A stretch of 64,000 bases of DNA from Pontibacillus marinus BH030004 = DSM 16465 (lineage in GTDB: Bacteria > Bacillota > Bacilli > Bacillales > BH030062): NCBI RefSeq assembly GCF_000425225.1, contig NZ_AULJ01000008.1, positions 1 to 64,000 of the forward strand, given 5' to 3'. The translations under genes and the position numbers were made by a program. The notes under the pieces are model-generated. The model ran no database searches. It was not told the DNA's origin and saw only the letters and a list, made by a program, of their open reading frames with translations. Position 1 is the first letter of the stretch. Each line of letters opens with the position of its first letter. This document shows positions 17,396 through 26,195 of this stretch, piece by piece.

Positions 17396-17774
17396 ATGTA
17401 TTATTTCCTCCATTCTTTTATTATAAGACTATTGTATCATAAGGTTAAAATGGAAGTTAGATTAATAGGGATAGGTCCATCATCCCTGTGGCCAGTTAAG
17501 CGTTTAAATGTAGACCCAAGTGTGCTTACTGCTCTCTATTATAATGTTTTTTATATACAAAAAACATGCTGCTATTTTATATGAATTAAATGACAAATAA
17601 GCGGTATTTACTATGTAAACATATAAGGTGAGAACCTAAGAGGTTTGCTGTAAGTAGTAAGATCGACCTAACCGTTCCTATGATACACAACCTCTGTCTT
17701 CATTCTAATGGATAACTTAACAAGAAGAGGAAAATCGACAATAATAAAAGCAAATATAGTTTGGGGTGTTTTGT
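17396..17774. other. Non-coding stretch upstream of the RCC1 gene
   Basis: It holds the promoter side of the RCC1-protein gene and one copy of the second repeat family (17467-17491). I see no credible gene. The 62-codon frame at 17396-17584 has no ribosome binding site and crosses the repeat. Confidence 0.5.
17467..17491 (+). repeat. Second dispersed repeat family, copy
   Basis: AGGGATAGGTCCATCATCCCT followed by GTGG. It is a compact palindrome-like element with related copies at 4192, 28394, 31870 and 42839. Confidence 0.55.
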
Positions 17775-17888
17775 TTGGCAATAGAAAATGTTACTTATTC
17801 TTTAGATCAAATAGAAAGTAAAGAGGTAAGAACAAGATTAACTGAGGAAGTAAGGAGAACAAAAGAGTTTTTGGGCAACACTTGGTAG
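17775..17888 (+). CDS. Possible small protein, 37 aa
   Basis: TTG 17775 to TAG 17886-17888 encodes a charged, helical peptide (AIENVTYSLDQIESKEVRTR..). A weak GGGGTG lies upstream. It sits in front of two decayed small genes and may belong with them, or be a truncated remnant. Not recognised. Confidence 0.3.
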   Translation: MAIENVTYSLDQIESKEVRTRLTEEVRRTKEFLGNTW

Positions 17889-17917
17889 TTCCTCAGCAAA
17901 TTTGAAGGGAGGGATCA

Positions 17918-18111
17918 ATGTCAAAACATGGTTCACCCGTTGTGGTGGTTGCGGAGGTTTTATGGTAGAGAACTCGATGTAACATCGTAATGGTGTAGTA
18001 GATGCTTTATGTTATGAATGCTTTGAAGAATCTAGAGAGATAGCAGATAGAAAAAGGAAGAAAGGGGGATCATACTCAAGCACAAAATTTAACAGCTCAA
18101 TGGGCAATTGA
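17918..18111 (+). pseudogene. Decayed small zinc-knuckle protein gene
   Basis: GGAGGG and ATG 17918 are followed by MSKHGS and then a frameshift into TRCGGCGGFMVENSM, a TAA (17978-17980), and continued coding HRNGVVDALCYECFEESREIADRKRKKGG to TGA 18109-18111. The two CxxC pairs (CGGC and CYEC) indicate a small zinc-binding protein of about 60 residues. With one frameshift and one nonsense mutation it is not functional. The family is not named. Confidence 0.6.
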
Positions 18112-18232
18112 TCAATATTTTAAAAGAAAAAGGGGAGGAAATGGAGTTTCATTAGATGAAATATACATAACAAAACCCAAAGAAGTAGAAAAACCATCAA
18201 TAACCCTATGTCAAATGGGGGATTATTGGTAA
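18071..18232 (+). pseudogene. Overlapping small reading frame, start codon lost
   Basis: In another frame, from about 18071, sequence such as QNLTAQWAIDQYFKRKRGGN and GVSLDEIYITKPKEVEKPS runs to TAA 18230-18232. AAAGGGGG lies just upstream, but no ATG/GTG/TTG is at the right distance, so the start may be mutated. It looks cotranscribed with the decayed zinc-knuckle gene. Confidence 0.45.
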
Positions 18233-18287
18233 TTTCATTATTTGGGATACTGCTTATTACAATTATATAATATTTTTGATTAATATG

Positions 18288-18312
18288 AACAAACAAAAGA
18301 ACCGTCCCTATG
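18288..18312 (+). repeat. GGGACGGTTC repeat, 3' half only (copy 6)
   Basis: AACAAACAAAAGAACCGTCCC, the right arm of the consensus; the left arm is absent. Confidence 0.6.
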
Positions 18313-18444
18313 ATCTGGTGAATACTAGATAGCCGCTAGCTGTTGCTTGGCGGCTATTTTGGACTGATCGCAGCCTATTTGGAATAATGACAAATGGTTA
18401 AAACTTTTAATAGTATATGATGAAATTTAATATAGAGGATAAAT

Positions 18445-18495
18445 ATGAAAAAAATCAAAGCAGCTATAGTGCTTGCTACACCAGCTGGGGAATAA
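18445..18495 (+). other. Signal-peptide-like 16-codon frame, probable remnant
   Basis: ATG 18445 with GAGGA upstream encodes MKKIKAAIVLATPAGE and then stops. It looks like the beginning of a secreted-protein gene that was cut off. I see no downstream continuation. Confidence 0.25.
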
Positions 18496-18539
18496 GTTGT
18501 TTCTATATAATTAGAAACTAAGAGTACAGAGTACAATAA

Positions 18540-19064
18540 TTAAATAGATCCATAAAGGTCCATGAACCTCTTTTCATATGTGTTTATATAGCTCTCTAAT
18601 CTTTCTTGATTAATTTTTATGTAATTAAATTCATGTTTAGATGCTACATTCAATTTATTGGTATTATTAATTAACTCAAACATTCTGTAAAAATTAAATA
18701 TATTTTTAACTGGAATTATGTTGATCTTTATTAATTCGTATTTCAAATTATTGAATTCATTTACACGTAAGTCGTTAGGCAATATAATATCAGTTTGTTG
18801 ATAATCTGCTATAAAGGTGTCATAGTCTAATTCTAAATAAGGCTTCAAGTTTTTAATTTTATCATTATTCATTTTTAATTCCTCTATCAGGAAGCTTTTA
18901 ATCATTTCTGATGTTCTTTTTTTTATTTCTAAATCTTCTTTTTCACGTAATTTATTCTGATGTTTTATTTCGACATGTGATCCCCAATAAGAAGCTAGGC
19001 CGCCAATAATTGCTCCTGAAAGTCCTGAAATTGCTGTTATCCATACTTCTGATTCAATAACCAT
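18540..19064 (-). CDS. Small membrane-anchored helical protein, 174 aa
   Basis: It starts at ATG 19062-19064 with AGGAG eight bases upstream. A single glycine-rich membrane segment (about 9-28, ISGLSGAIIGGLASYWGS) is followed by a long charged, coiled-coil-like helical region, giving a one-pass protein with a cytoplasmic tail. It lies 26 bases downstream of the M48 protease gene, so the two are probably cotranscribed. Similar anchored helical proteins are common near phage or defence genes, but no family can be named. Function unknown. Confidence 0.6.
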   Translation of the reverse strand: MVIESEVWITAISGLSGAIIGGLASYWGSHVEIKHQNKLREKEDLEIKKRTSEMIKSFLIEELKMNNDKIKNLKPYLELDYDTFIADYQQTDIILPNDLRVNEFNNLKYELIKINIIPVKNIFNFYRMFELINNTNKLNVASKHEFNYIKINQERLESYINTYEKRFMDLYGSI

Positions 19065-19090
19065 TTTTACTACGCTCCTAATGCGGTTTT

Positions 19091-19945
19091 TTAAGTGCCT
19101 GTCTGACTATAAAACTGCAAACTTCCTATACGTTGATCTGCATCAGGGTGGTTTGATGATAATGTTGCCCACAACCCCTTAGAAGACTTATTGAATTCTA
19201 GTTCATTCATTTGATCAAGTACTTGTATTAGCAACATTCCATAACCACACTTGTAAGCGAATTGATCAGCCTCATATTCATTTTTCTTTATAGTTTTTAG
19301 CACAAGAAGCGTTCCAAGCTTAGTCCATATAAACACCATAAAAGTTAACAATAAGTCAATGAAGATTGTAATAATTCTTGAACCTATATCTTCATTAAGA
19401 TAACTGAAAAACATTCCTACTACCATAAATATTAGTTTATAAATTGTAAAAGCTAATGAAACTAACATGTTTCCTACTGTTACAACAAGGATTAAATCAG
19501 TATCTTTATTTGATAAATGTCCAAATTCATGTGCTAATGTTGCCTTTATTTCATTATCCGTAAAATCTAAAAATCCTTTAGAAAGACAAATAGTTTTTCT
19601 GCCTGTAGCGAATGCATTTGGATTTTCATCCTTACTAATAAACAAACTTACATTGTCAGAAATAGTAGGGTCTAATTCTTTTGCTTTAGTATAAACTTCA
19701 TTAAATAATGGATCTAAACGCTCAATATGCTCTTTCCTCCGAATTGGTTTACAATCATGCTGCAACCTTAATAGAGACTCTCCTATTGGAGATAATGCAA
19801 GAATTAAAGAGATTACATAAAAAATAACACCTGTTAAGATATCTTGGAATATCAATATAATTAGAGTGGCATTAAGAATAAGGTAGATAAGAACTCCGAT
19901 TTTGCTTATTTTAAATAAATTTCGTATGAAATCTGTTATGTACAT
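19091..19945 (-). CDS. M48-family (HtpX-like) membrane zinc metalloprotease
   Basis: A 284-residue protein starting at ATG with GGGAG upstream. Two hydrophobic segments at the N-terminus (about 15-52) and two in the middle (about 150-210) flank the catalytic region. Zinc ligands and catalytic Glu are in AHEFGH (H139, E140, H143), with the third ligand in NEYEAD (about 222-226). The conserved FATGRKTICLSKGFLDF segment precedes the HEXXH helix. HtpX-type enzymes degrade misfolded membrane proteins under envelope stress. This is an accessory copy paired with the 174-residue membrane protein downstream, so a specialised role is possible. Confidence 0.85.
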   Translation of the reverse strand: MYITDFIRNLFKISKIGVLIYLILNATLIILIFQDILTGVIFYVISLILALSPIGESLLRLQHDCKPIRRKEHIERLDPLFNEVYTKAKELDPTISDNVSLFISKDENPNAFATGRKTICLSKGFLDFTDNEIKATLAHEFGHLSNKDTDLILVVTVGNMLVSLAFTIYKLIFMVVGMFFSYLNEDIGSRIITIFIDLLLTFMVFIWTKLGTLLVLKTIKKNEYEADQFAYKCGYGMLLIQVLDQMNELEFNKSSKGLWATLSSNHPDADQRIGSLQFYSQTGT

Positions 19946-20246
19946 ATTAACTCCCTCTTGCTTCGCATTTAAATTTTAATTAAGATGGTAGTCTTTTGAA
20001 ATTATACCATATAGTGATTTAACTATGTCACCATGATTTTCTAGCTAGGAGAGAACATGGGGACGGTTCGTCTGTTTGAAAAAGAAAAAGAGAGTCAGCA
20101 ATCACGATTTCAGGCCAAGAAATGGGACCAAAACCAACTTAAATGGCAACAAGACATGGGACTTAATGACTGACCTGATCTAGTTACTCTCAGTAATGAT
20201 TCAGTAATGAAATGAGCCTTACAATAAATTTAATGGAGGGATTTAT
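19946..20246. other. Intergenic region between divergent genes
   Basis: It contains the 5' half of a palindromic repeat (20059) followed by a short protein-like stretch (RFQAKKWDQNQLKWQQD..) that ends at TGA near 20172 and has no start. That stretch may be a gene scrap adjoining a broken repeat. GGAGGG for the next gene lies at its end. Confidence 0.4.
20059..20079 (+). repeat. GGGACGGTTC repeat, 5' half only (copy 7)
   Basis: GGGGACGGTTCGTCTGTTTG, then unrelated sequence. The right arm is missing. Confidence 0.6.
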
Positions 20247-21638
20247 ATGAAGATTAATAAAAGAATGGTCACACAAGTATTCATTGTAACTACTTTTCTA
20301 GTCTGCATTTTGGGAACATCAGTACATGCTGAATCAGAACTAAAGGAATTAGAGTCATTTAAGATATCTAACCCTATGAAAGTATGGACAATTGATTTTA
20401 ATAAAGTTATGAAAAGTAAAACCTTTAATGAAAAGAACGTACAAGTGACAGATGAGGAAGGTAGGGTGATCAGCACAGAATTACGTTATAACAAAGGAGA
20501 GAAGAGTGGTATTATAAAGCCTCCTTCTAATGGATATCAACTTGGAGAAGTGTACAAGCTTACGGTTTATAGTGGAGTAAAAGCTCAAGGTGGTTCCAAT
20601 TTAAGTCAAGGTATTACTTTTAAATTTAAGTTAGTAGAGTCTGAGATTGAATCAGCTTATGATATTGGTGAAATTGAAGGCTTATATGAAATGTTTCAAG
20701 ACATAGCAGATCCTATGAAGGATGAGGATAATAATAATATAGAATCCACCTTTAAAGCTGAATTAGCAGAAGACCATGAAGATGCCTCAATTATGGAGTA
20801 TATAACAAGAAGACCTATTAATGATAACCCGTGGATCGATGAAGAGTACCAAGTTCTTGCTAGCCGTTTTGAAGCAGGTATTGTTATAGATTTTAACCAT
20901 GACTTTCGTGAGTCTATAAAGATGCAAGGGATTAAAGATGCAATGTATAGAGATAATTTAAATAGATCAGCAATTACCGACGAAATGAAGAGAAAACTTG
21001 AAAAAGATAAAGTTGTTGATCAAGTGGCGAGAGGAGTGTTTCGTGGTTTAGGGATTGAAACGTCAGTTGAAGACATTAAGAGGAAAGTGCTGCGAGTAGA
21101 TGGATCTGATATTCATAAAAATATCAATGGTCATAAAGTTGTTTTAAAAGGAATGGGAGCTTATAGGGAATCTCTGAAAATTCTTATTTATACAAAGATG
21201 AAAAAAATAAATATAGATCCAACCAATAATAAAGATTGGTACAAGTTATTCGTGGATATAGCACAAGAAGAAAATGTATCCCATAGTATGAATAATGACT
21301 TAGGTTATGCAAGTGTGGTGAAGCAAGAAAAAACTGCAGTATATGGTAAAAGGAGAACCATGTTTGGTTTTTATCTTACTTCTTTTTCTTATAACGATGG
21401 GATAACCATTACTATGAGGGAATTTAATAATGTCTTAAGAGATGATGAATGGAATGAAAAGGGATATAGAGTAATTGATTCCTTCCTAACAAAATTAGAT
21501 GTGGGTCTAACAGTGGATGAGCTCATCAAAACGTTAAACGAAAAGTGGGGTCAGGAGTTTACGGTGAGTTTTAATGGGAAAGAGTTATTATTTAAACAAA
21601 AGACTAGAAATATTGTGAAAGTCTTTATTAAAAAGTAA
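20247..21638 (+). CDS. Secreted protein with N-terminal SbsA/Big_5-like module and unknown C-terminal domain
   Basis: A 463-residue protein with ATG preceded by GGAGGG. A signal peptide (1-28, ending VHA-ES) is followed by the shared Ig-like module (about 35-135: KVWTIDFNKVM, NVQVTDEEGRV, YKLTVYSGV). The remaining ~320 residues are mixed alpha/beta and not recognised. They include DEEYQVLASRFEAGIVIDFNH, a helical DEMKRKLEKDKVVDQVARGVF region and a C-terminal part with FGFYLTSFSYNDGITITMREF. No enzyme motif is evident. It is a paralogue of the other module-bearing proteins only in the shared domain. A strong terminator follows, so it is monocistronic. Confidence 0.75.
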   Translation: MKINKRMVTQVFIVTTFLVCILGTSVHAESELKELESFKISNPMKVWTIDFNKVMKSKTFNEKNVQVTDEEGRVISTELRYNKGEKSGIIKPPSNGYQLGEVYKLTVYSGVKAQGGSNLSQGITFKFKLVESEIESAYDIGEIEGLYEMFQDIADPMKDEDNNNIESTFKAELAEDHEDASIMEYITRRPINDNPWIDEEYQVLASRFEAGIVIDFNHDFRESIKMQGIKDAMYRDNLNRSAITDEMKRKLEKDKVVDQVARGVFRGLGIETSVEDIKRKVLRVDGSDIHKNINGHKVVLKGMGAYRESLKILIYTKMKKINIDPTNNKDWYKLFVDIAQEENVSHSMNNDLGYASVVKQEKTAVYGKRRTMFGFYLTSFSYNDGITITMREFNNVLRDDEWNEKGYRVIDSFLTKLDVGLTVDELIKTLNEKWGQEFTVSFNGKELLFKQKTRNIVKVFIKK

Positions 21639-21740
21639 AAAACAGGTATCAAGTATTCAATTATATTTGTTCGCATTAGTATCTTCCTAATTTCTCAAAT
21701 TACCCCTTTAGATATGATAAGCATGGGATAAATAAGTGAA

Positions 21741-21775
21741 AATCCGAACTACTTTCTATAGTTCGGATTTTTTTA
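21741..21775 (+). terminator. Strong intrinsic terminator
   Basis: AATCCGAACTA pairs perfectly with TAGTTCGGATT, followed by TTTTTT. It lies about 100 bases after the 20247-21638 gene. Confidence 0.85.
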
Positions 21776-21887
21776 TTGAAATAATTATCCTAGCCCTATT
21801 CCTTTTGAAAAGTGATTAAAAAGCAGTAATGATTTGGTAATGCCCTTCTCTGTAAACTGAATGGTAATCGTAAAGGAGGTATAGCGA

Positions 21888-24440
21888 ATGGAGGCAACAT
21901 GTAGGGAATGCCAAAGTAAGTTAGTTTTTTCAGAAACTGCGTGTGTTCCATGTAGAAGTCATGGACTTCACATATCTACGAAGGAGGGATGGGTTCATAG
22001 TAAATCCTTTTCTTGGAGGGCAAGTGTATTTGCAATTATATTATTAAGTATCTTTTTGTCCCCTGTTCTCACCTTTATTGGTATTTTAAGTTATATATTT
22101 TATAGCTCCAATACAGCTAGAGCTTTTTTAGGTGGGTTACTCATTCCAGTGGCATTAATGTATTTTGTTCCTTCACCTGTATTCATTTTTATAACCCTAG
22201 CACTAGGTGGAATCTTTTTGTTAATGGCTTATTTTATTTCTAGTTTTGATACGAATAAGAAAGTGTTAAAAGCGAACGCCCTTAACAATCTCGTCTTACG
22301 TTATAAGTTTAAGGAACTTGGACTTGAGCGTAACAATCCTCAACATTTTTTAAAGGTGATTATGCTTGGGGATCGACGTCTTGCTCAAGAATACATACAA
22401 CATTTTAAAGATGATCCTGAAAACTTATCTTATGAAGAGGATGGATGGGATGCATTAAAGCTTGCGATCTATTATGGACATAACGAAATATTAAATGACC
22501 TTCTCCGTTTTCGGAACGTTGAATCTCTTGTTAAAGAGGGGAAATGGGGAGAACAATCTTTATTACGAAAAGCATATGAACTTAATCATTTATCCATTGT
22601 AGAAACACTTAAGAATTATGGGGCAGTGTTAACTGTGGAAGAGCAAAAAGAAGTAATTAGTGAAAGACAACATGATTTAGAAGGGTTGCAGAAGTTATTT
22701 CAAACTATGAATCCTGCCCGAGAAGTTCTCAATGACCGTTTTCAAAAATCTATTAAGAATAATGGCGATCTTTCCATAATTAATCTGTTCTTAAAGAATG
22801 GGAGTGATCCATTTCTTGAGGATGATGAAGGTTATAATGCTTTTGATCATGCCTTTTCAAAAAACAATTACGATCAAATAGAAATATTCTTAGATACTAT
22901 AGACATTACTGAGAACTATGCTTTTCTTCATAATTTCCTTCTCCAGGCAGTCAGTGAAGAGAAGGATAGTTTAGTTATTCTACTTAATAAAAAAGGGATA
23001 TCTCTAACACACTCATATGAGAATGAACCATCTGCTTTAGAATATGCGATAGTAAACTCCCGATTTGTAGCTCTTGAAAAGATCGCGAATGAGGTAGGCG
23101 AGCCCCGAAAAACAAAAGCTTATTCATTAAGAATGTGGGATTCTATTGAGGTACCTGGCAATGTAGATCTCCAAACGTTTTGCTTGGAGTTAATTAAAGA
23201 TAATGTACAAAAATGGAAGAATGTGATCCAATCTGTCTGGAGTTCTAACACGCTTCCTGATATAGCTGCAGAAGGAATGTTGGTACGAGCGCACGCTTCT
23301 TATGATTATATGCAAGAAATTGATCATTGGGTAGAAGATTCCTTATATGGTTCGCCAACCTATTCAAAAGATGAGATGTTAGCGCATTTTAAAAAACATT
23401 ATCAAGATCAAAAGGAAATTGAGTACGTCAACAGCTCGGTAAAGGTAAACTGTAGTCATTGTCAAGATGGAAAAATAACTTGTTTAACTTGTGATGGAAG
23501 GAAGAGGGTTGACTGTAAAGAATGTGATAGAGGCTTAACCATATGTGATACCTGTGATGGTTGTGGGGAATATGAAGTAGAATGTGATGTTTGTAATAGT
23601 GAAGGTACCTACAAATGCCCGTCCTGTTCATTTGAGCAAGAAGTAGACTGTACAATTAAGGATTGTATATATTGTGAAGGAATAGATACCCATAAATGTG
23701 AACATTGTGTTTCTGGAGAGTTATTATTTGAAAGAGAGATGATAATTCCTAGTAAATCCAGGTCTGGTTATTTTAAAAAAGTATGGGAAAGGTACGATCC
23801 TGAACAAAAAAAGCTTGTTGTTATCGGTACAACTGAAGACCATTTGAAATGTGAGGGGTGTGAGGGCCATGGCGCATTCTATTGCGAAGAGTGTGACCGA
23901 GAAGGGCATATTACGATAGAGTGCCGAAACTGCCGTGATGGTTACGTACGTTGTGCTAATGCAGAATGTCATAATGGGATCCAAATTTGTGATGATTGTA
24001 ATGGAGGTGGATATCATTTTTGTGAGGAATGTAATGCAACAGGGGAACAGTTTGAAGATCATTTTGTAAAGGTTACATCTAAAGTATATGAAGGACTTGA
24101 ATCTAAGAAAATTTATGACGAGCTTAATTATGTATCTGATCGACTCATAAATCAAATAGAAAATACTTCTATTCCAGCAGACCAGTATAGGTATCAAGCT
24201 GAATCCGCTGAGGAAAACCTCGATCATATATTGTCTGATAAAAGCTTAGCCTTATGGGTTAAAAAGTTTGTTCAACGTCAAAACCGACCTTCCTATATGT
24301 TAAAAGAACACGTAAACCTTGAACCTCTTCATTATCAGGTATTTCAGGTAGAACAAGAAAAGCTTTTGTTGTTTATCAATACAACATTTTTCTCTGAAAT
24401 TAATTCATCAGACTTATTAGCAGATGAGGTATTAACATGA
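21888..24440 (+). CDS. Membrane protein: zinc ribbon, membrane helices, ankyrin-like repeats and DnaJ-like CXXC zinc region
   Basis: An 850-residue protein with an ideal AAAGGAGG before ATG. A short zinc ribbon (CRECQSKLVFSETACVPC, 5-22) precedes three or four membrane helices (about 45-125). Ankyrin-like repeats follow (about 160-420: DGWDALKLAIYYGHNEILNDLL, LSIINLFLKNGSDPFLEDDEG). Residues about 518-722 carry over 15 CxxC-type pairs in DnaJ-like order (CSHCQDGKITCLTCDGRKRVDC, CEGCEGHGAFYCEEC), split by an insert. A helical tail ends the protein. DnaJ-type zinc regions bind unfolded clients, but no J-domain is present. The stop overlaps the start of the 113-residue membrane protein by four bases. 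The combination is unfamiliar to me; it may be a membrane-tethered client-binding scaffold. Confidence 0.78.
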   Translation: MEATCRECQSKLVFSETACVPCRSHGLHISTKEGWVHSKSFSWRASVFAIILLSIFLSPVLTFIGILSYIFYSSNTARAFLGGLLIPVALMYFVPSPVFIFITLALGGIFLLMAYFISSFDTNKKVLKANALNNLVLRYKFKELGLERNNPQHFLKVIMLGDRRLAQEYIQHFKDDPENLSYEEDGWDALKLAIYYGHNEILNDLLRFRNVESLVKEGKWGEQSLLRKAYELNHLSIVETLKNYGAVLTVEEQKEVISERQHDLEGLQKLFQTMNPAREVLNDRFQKSIKNNGDLSIINLFLKNGSDPFLEDDEGYNAFDHAFSKNNYDQIEIFLDTIDITENYAFLHNFLLQAVSEEKDSLVILLNKKGISLTHSYENEPSALEYAIVNSRFVALEKIANEVGEPRKTKAYSLRMWDSIEVPGNVDLQTFCLELIKDNVQKWKNVIQSVWSSNTLPDIAAEGMLVRAHASYDYMQEIDHWVEDSLYGSPTYSKDEMLAHFKKHYQDQKEIEYVNSSVKVNCSHCQDGKITCLTCDGRKRVDCKECDRGLTICDTCDGCGEYEVECDVCNSEGTYKCPSCSFEQEVDCTIKDCIYCEGIDTHKCEHCVSGELLFEREMIIPSKSRSGYFKKVWERYDPEQKKLVVIGTTEDHLKCEGCEGHGAFYCEECDREGHITIECRNCRDGYVRCANAECHNGIQICDDCNGGGYHFCEECNATGEQFEDHFVKVTSKVYEGLESKKIYDELNYVSDRLINQIENTSIPADQYRYQAESAEENLDHILSDKSLALWVKKFVQRQNRPSYMLKEHVNLEPLHYQVFQVEQEKLLLFINTTFFSEINSSDLLADEVLT

Positions 24441-24778
24441 AAGATAAACAAGTGACAAAAAGAAGTCGTCAAAGAAAATATGGGAATATTAAGAAGACCG
24501 CACCATACTACTACAGGAAGAAATCGCACCCAACACCTGCTCCCCATAGAAAAAAGGTTGGAGAAGTTGGTTCTGAGACAGAAGAATCAAGATCCTCTGG
24601 GGGAGCTTTAAAGGTGATAGCCGGATTATTTTTCTTATCTATGATCATTGTGTCGATTTTATTGGGGGCACTTTTCCCAAACCTTGACCCAAGTGGGAAT
24701 ATGGGTTTGTTCTTTACTTTAGTCTTTATAGTATTTGGGAGCTTCATGTTTATAGTCTATAAGATCGGACGTTCATAA
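24437..24778 (+). CDS. Small membrane protein translationally coupled to the zinc/ankyrin protein
   Basis: A 113-residue protein. Its ATG overlaps the upstream stop codon (ATGA), a sign of translational coupling. The N-terminal 50 residues are very basic (KRSRQRKYGNIKKTAPYYYRKK), followed by a Ser/Gly linker and two membrane helices (about 59-78 and 88-108). It presumably works with the 850-residue partner at the membrane. No family recognised. Confidence 0.7.
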   Translation: MKDKQVTKRSRQRKYGNIKKTAPYYYRKKSHPTPAPHRKKVGEVGSETEESRSSGGALKVIAGLFFLSMIIVSILLGALFPNLDPSGNMGLFFTLVFIVFGSFMFIVYKIGRS

Positions 24779-24807
24779 CAAACGTCTACACCATGGGAGG
24801 ATGAAAA

Positions 24808-26022
24808 ATGAAAAAGTTATTATTAGCTTTCTTTCTATTAAGTTTCAGTTTGTTTTTTATCAACAATCCAATACATGCTGATAATTGGAAAGATAGAAAG
24901 AATTATAAAAATAAAATTCAAGGAAAAGGCATGTTGCAGGCCGATGTAGAATATGGTGTGCCTATAGATAAAGAATGGACAATTACGTTTAAGGAACCTA
25001 TGGATAAAGAGTCGATAAAGAATTCCGTTTTATTACTAGACGAAAATAACGCCGGAATGGAGAGAGACATTGAATTTGTAGATGGGACCAAGGTCATCAA
25101 ATTAATTCCACAAGAACCTTTAAAACCTTATAAACAATATATGGTGATTGTTACGGCTAAGGCTAAAACGGAGCAAGGAGATTTTATAAAAAATAACTAC
25201 TTGCAGCCTTTTGAAACAGCCCTTGAAAAACCAAAATCTAGTGATCAGAATGTAGTCCACGGTATAGAAGAATTTAAAGAGGTGATGAATTCACAAAAAC
25301 CAGACCGTACCTTACCTCACCCGAATAGTGGAAGTTGGCAAACGTTTCTGAGTGATGATTACCTAAGCTACAGAGTTGTACATGAAAAAGAAGGGGAGAT
25401 AGTTGGAGGTTATTCGAAAACCGAAGGAGATACTTTCCATGAAGCATCTGTAGGAGATGTTTATGAAGCGATAGGTACAAAAAATTTAGGTATTTGTACT
25501 AATAGCTATTGCTACAAATGGGATAAGGAATATACCTATTATTACTTTTATAAGCGGATACCGAATAAATTTCAAATAACTGCTATTCAATGGATAAAGC
25601 GTGATGTGGATAGTTCGCCTGATTTTCATAAGGAAAATCTTAATGAAATTGCACAAGGACAAAAAACTATTCTCTATGATTTATTAAATGTGGATCGAGT
25701 CAAGCTTGGGCTAGAACCATTTGAAAGAAATAGTGAAGTGTCTGAGTTAGCCGATACACATGCTGAAAAGAAACTAAATGGAAAACTTTTTATAACGAAT
25801 ACACAAAAGATGTTGCAAACTGTTGATAAAAAAATAACTTCAGGTGATTTACTTTATAATGTGTCTGCTGAAAATGTCTTTCAAGGTTACCAAGGAATGA
25901 TTAGCGATGTTTTTCAAGATGGATTCTTGACAAATATTGAACATACAGGAGTTGGTGTAGGGGTTCGATTTGATCGTGATAAGCAAAAGTTTGGATATGT
26001 TATGATAAACTATGGTTACTGA
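24808..26022 (+). CDS. Secreted protein: SbsA/Big_5-like module, CAP-associated region, degenerate CAP domain
   Basis: A 404-residue protein with GGAGG before ATG and a signal peptide (1-25, ending IHA-DN). The shared Ig-like module (about 35-135) begins VPIDKEWTITFKEPMDKES. The middle (about 165-285: SDDYLSYRVVHEKEGEIVGGYS, IGICTNSYCYKWDKEY) resembles the CAP-associated domain found before CAP domains in Bacillus surface proteins. The C-terminal ~120 residues (LLNVDRVKLGLEPFERNSEVSELADTHA.., SAENVFQG, GVGVGVRFDRD..FGYVMINYGY) are CAP-like. The usual first His-containing motif is weak, so the CAP cavity may be altered. It lies 29 bases after the coupled membrane-protein gene, so all three genes may be one operon. 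Terminator at 26077. Confidence 0.8.
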   Translation: MKKLLLAFFLLSFSLFFINNPIHADNWKDRKNYKNKIQGKGMLQADVEYGVPIDKEWTITFKEPMDKESIKNSVLLLDENNAGMERDIEFVDGTKVIKLIPQEPLKPYKQYMVIVTAKAKTEQGDFIKNNYLQPFETALEKPKSSDQNVVHGIEEFKEVMNSQKPDRTLPHPNSGSWQTFLSDDYLSYRVVHEKEGEIVGGYSKTEGDTFHEASVGDVYEAIGTKNLGICTNSYCYKWDKEYTYYYFYKRIPNKFQITAIQWIKRDVDSSPDFHKENLNEIAQGQKTILYDLLNVDRVKLGLEPFERNSEVSELADTHAEKKLNGKLFITNTQKMLQTVDKKITSGDLLYNVSAENVFQGYQGMISDVFQDGFLTNIEHTGVGVGVRFDRDKQKFGYVMINYGY

Positions 26023-26076
26023 TAGGTCCATAGTCTATCTGAATTTCTACATCGTTTTGTTACGTTACTAATATTT

Positions 26077-26112
26077 AAAAGAACCGCATCCATCTGAGGA
26101 TGCGGTTCTTTT
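26077..26112. terminator. Bidirectional intrinsic terminator
   Basis: AAAAGAACCGCATCC pairs perfectly with GGATGCGGTTCTTTT around a six-base loop. It sits between convergent genes ending at 26022 and 26196. Confidence 0.85.
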
Positions 26113-26195
26113 AGTCTGACATGCTTTGGGTTAGGTCGTAATGATAAGACAAACATTTTCGTTTACGTAAAGGGAGAGGAGATATTTATTTCCTT

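Noticed and set aside
17396-17584. 62-residue coding region
   Set aside because: It has no ribosome binding site, runs through a repeat copy, and shows no protein-like pattern.
18445-18495. Phr-type signalling peptide gene
   Set aside because: It is only 16 codons, there is no Rap-like phosphatase gene nearby, and it looks like a cut-off signal peptide.
23428-24227. Antisense frames opposite the cysteine-rich region
   Set aside because: They mirror the skewed Cys codon composition of the real gene and lack start signals.
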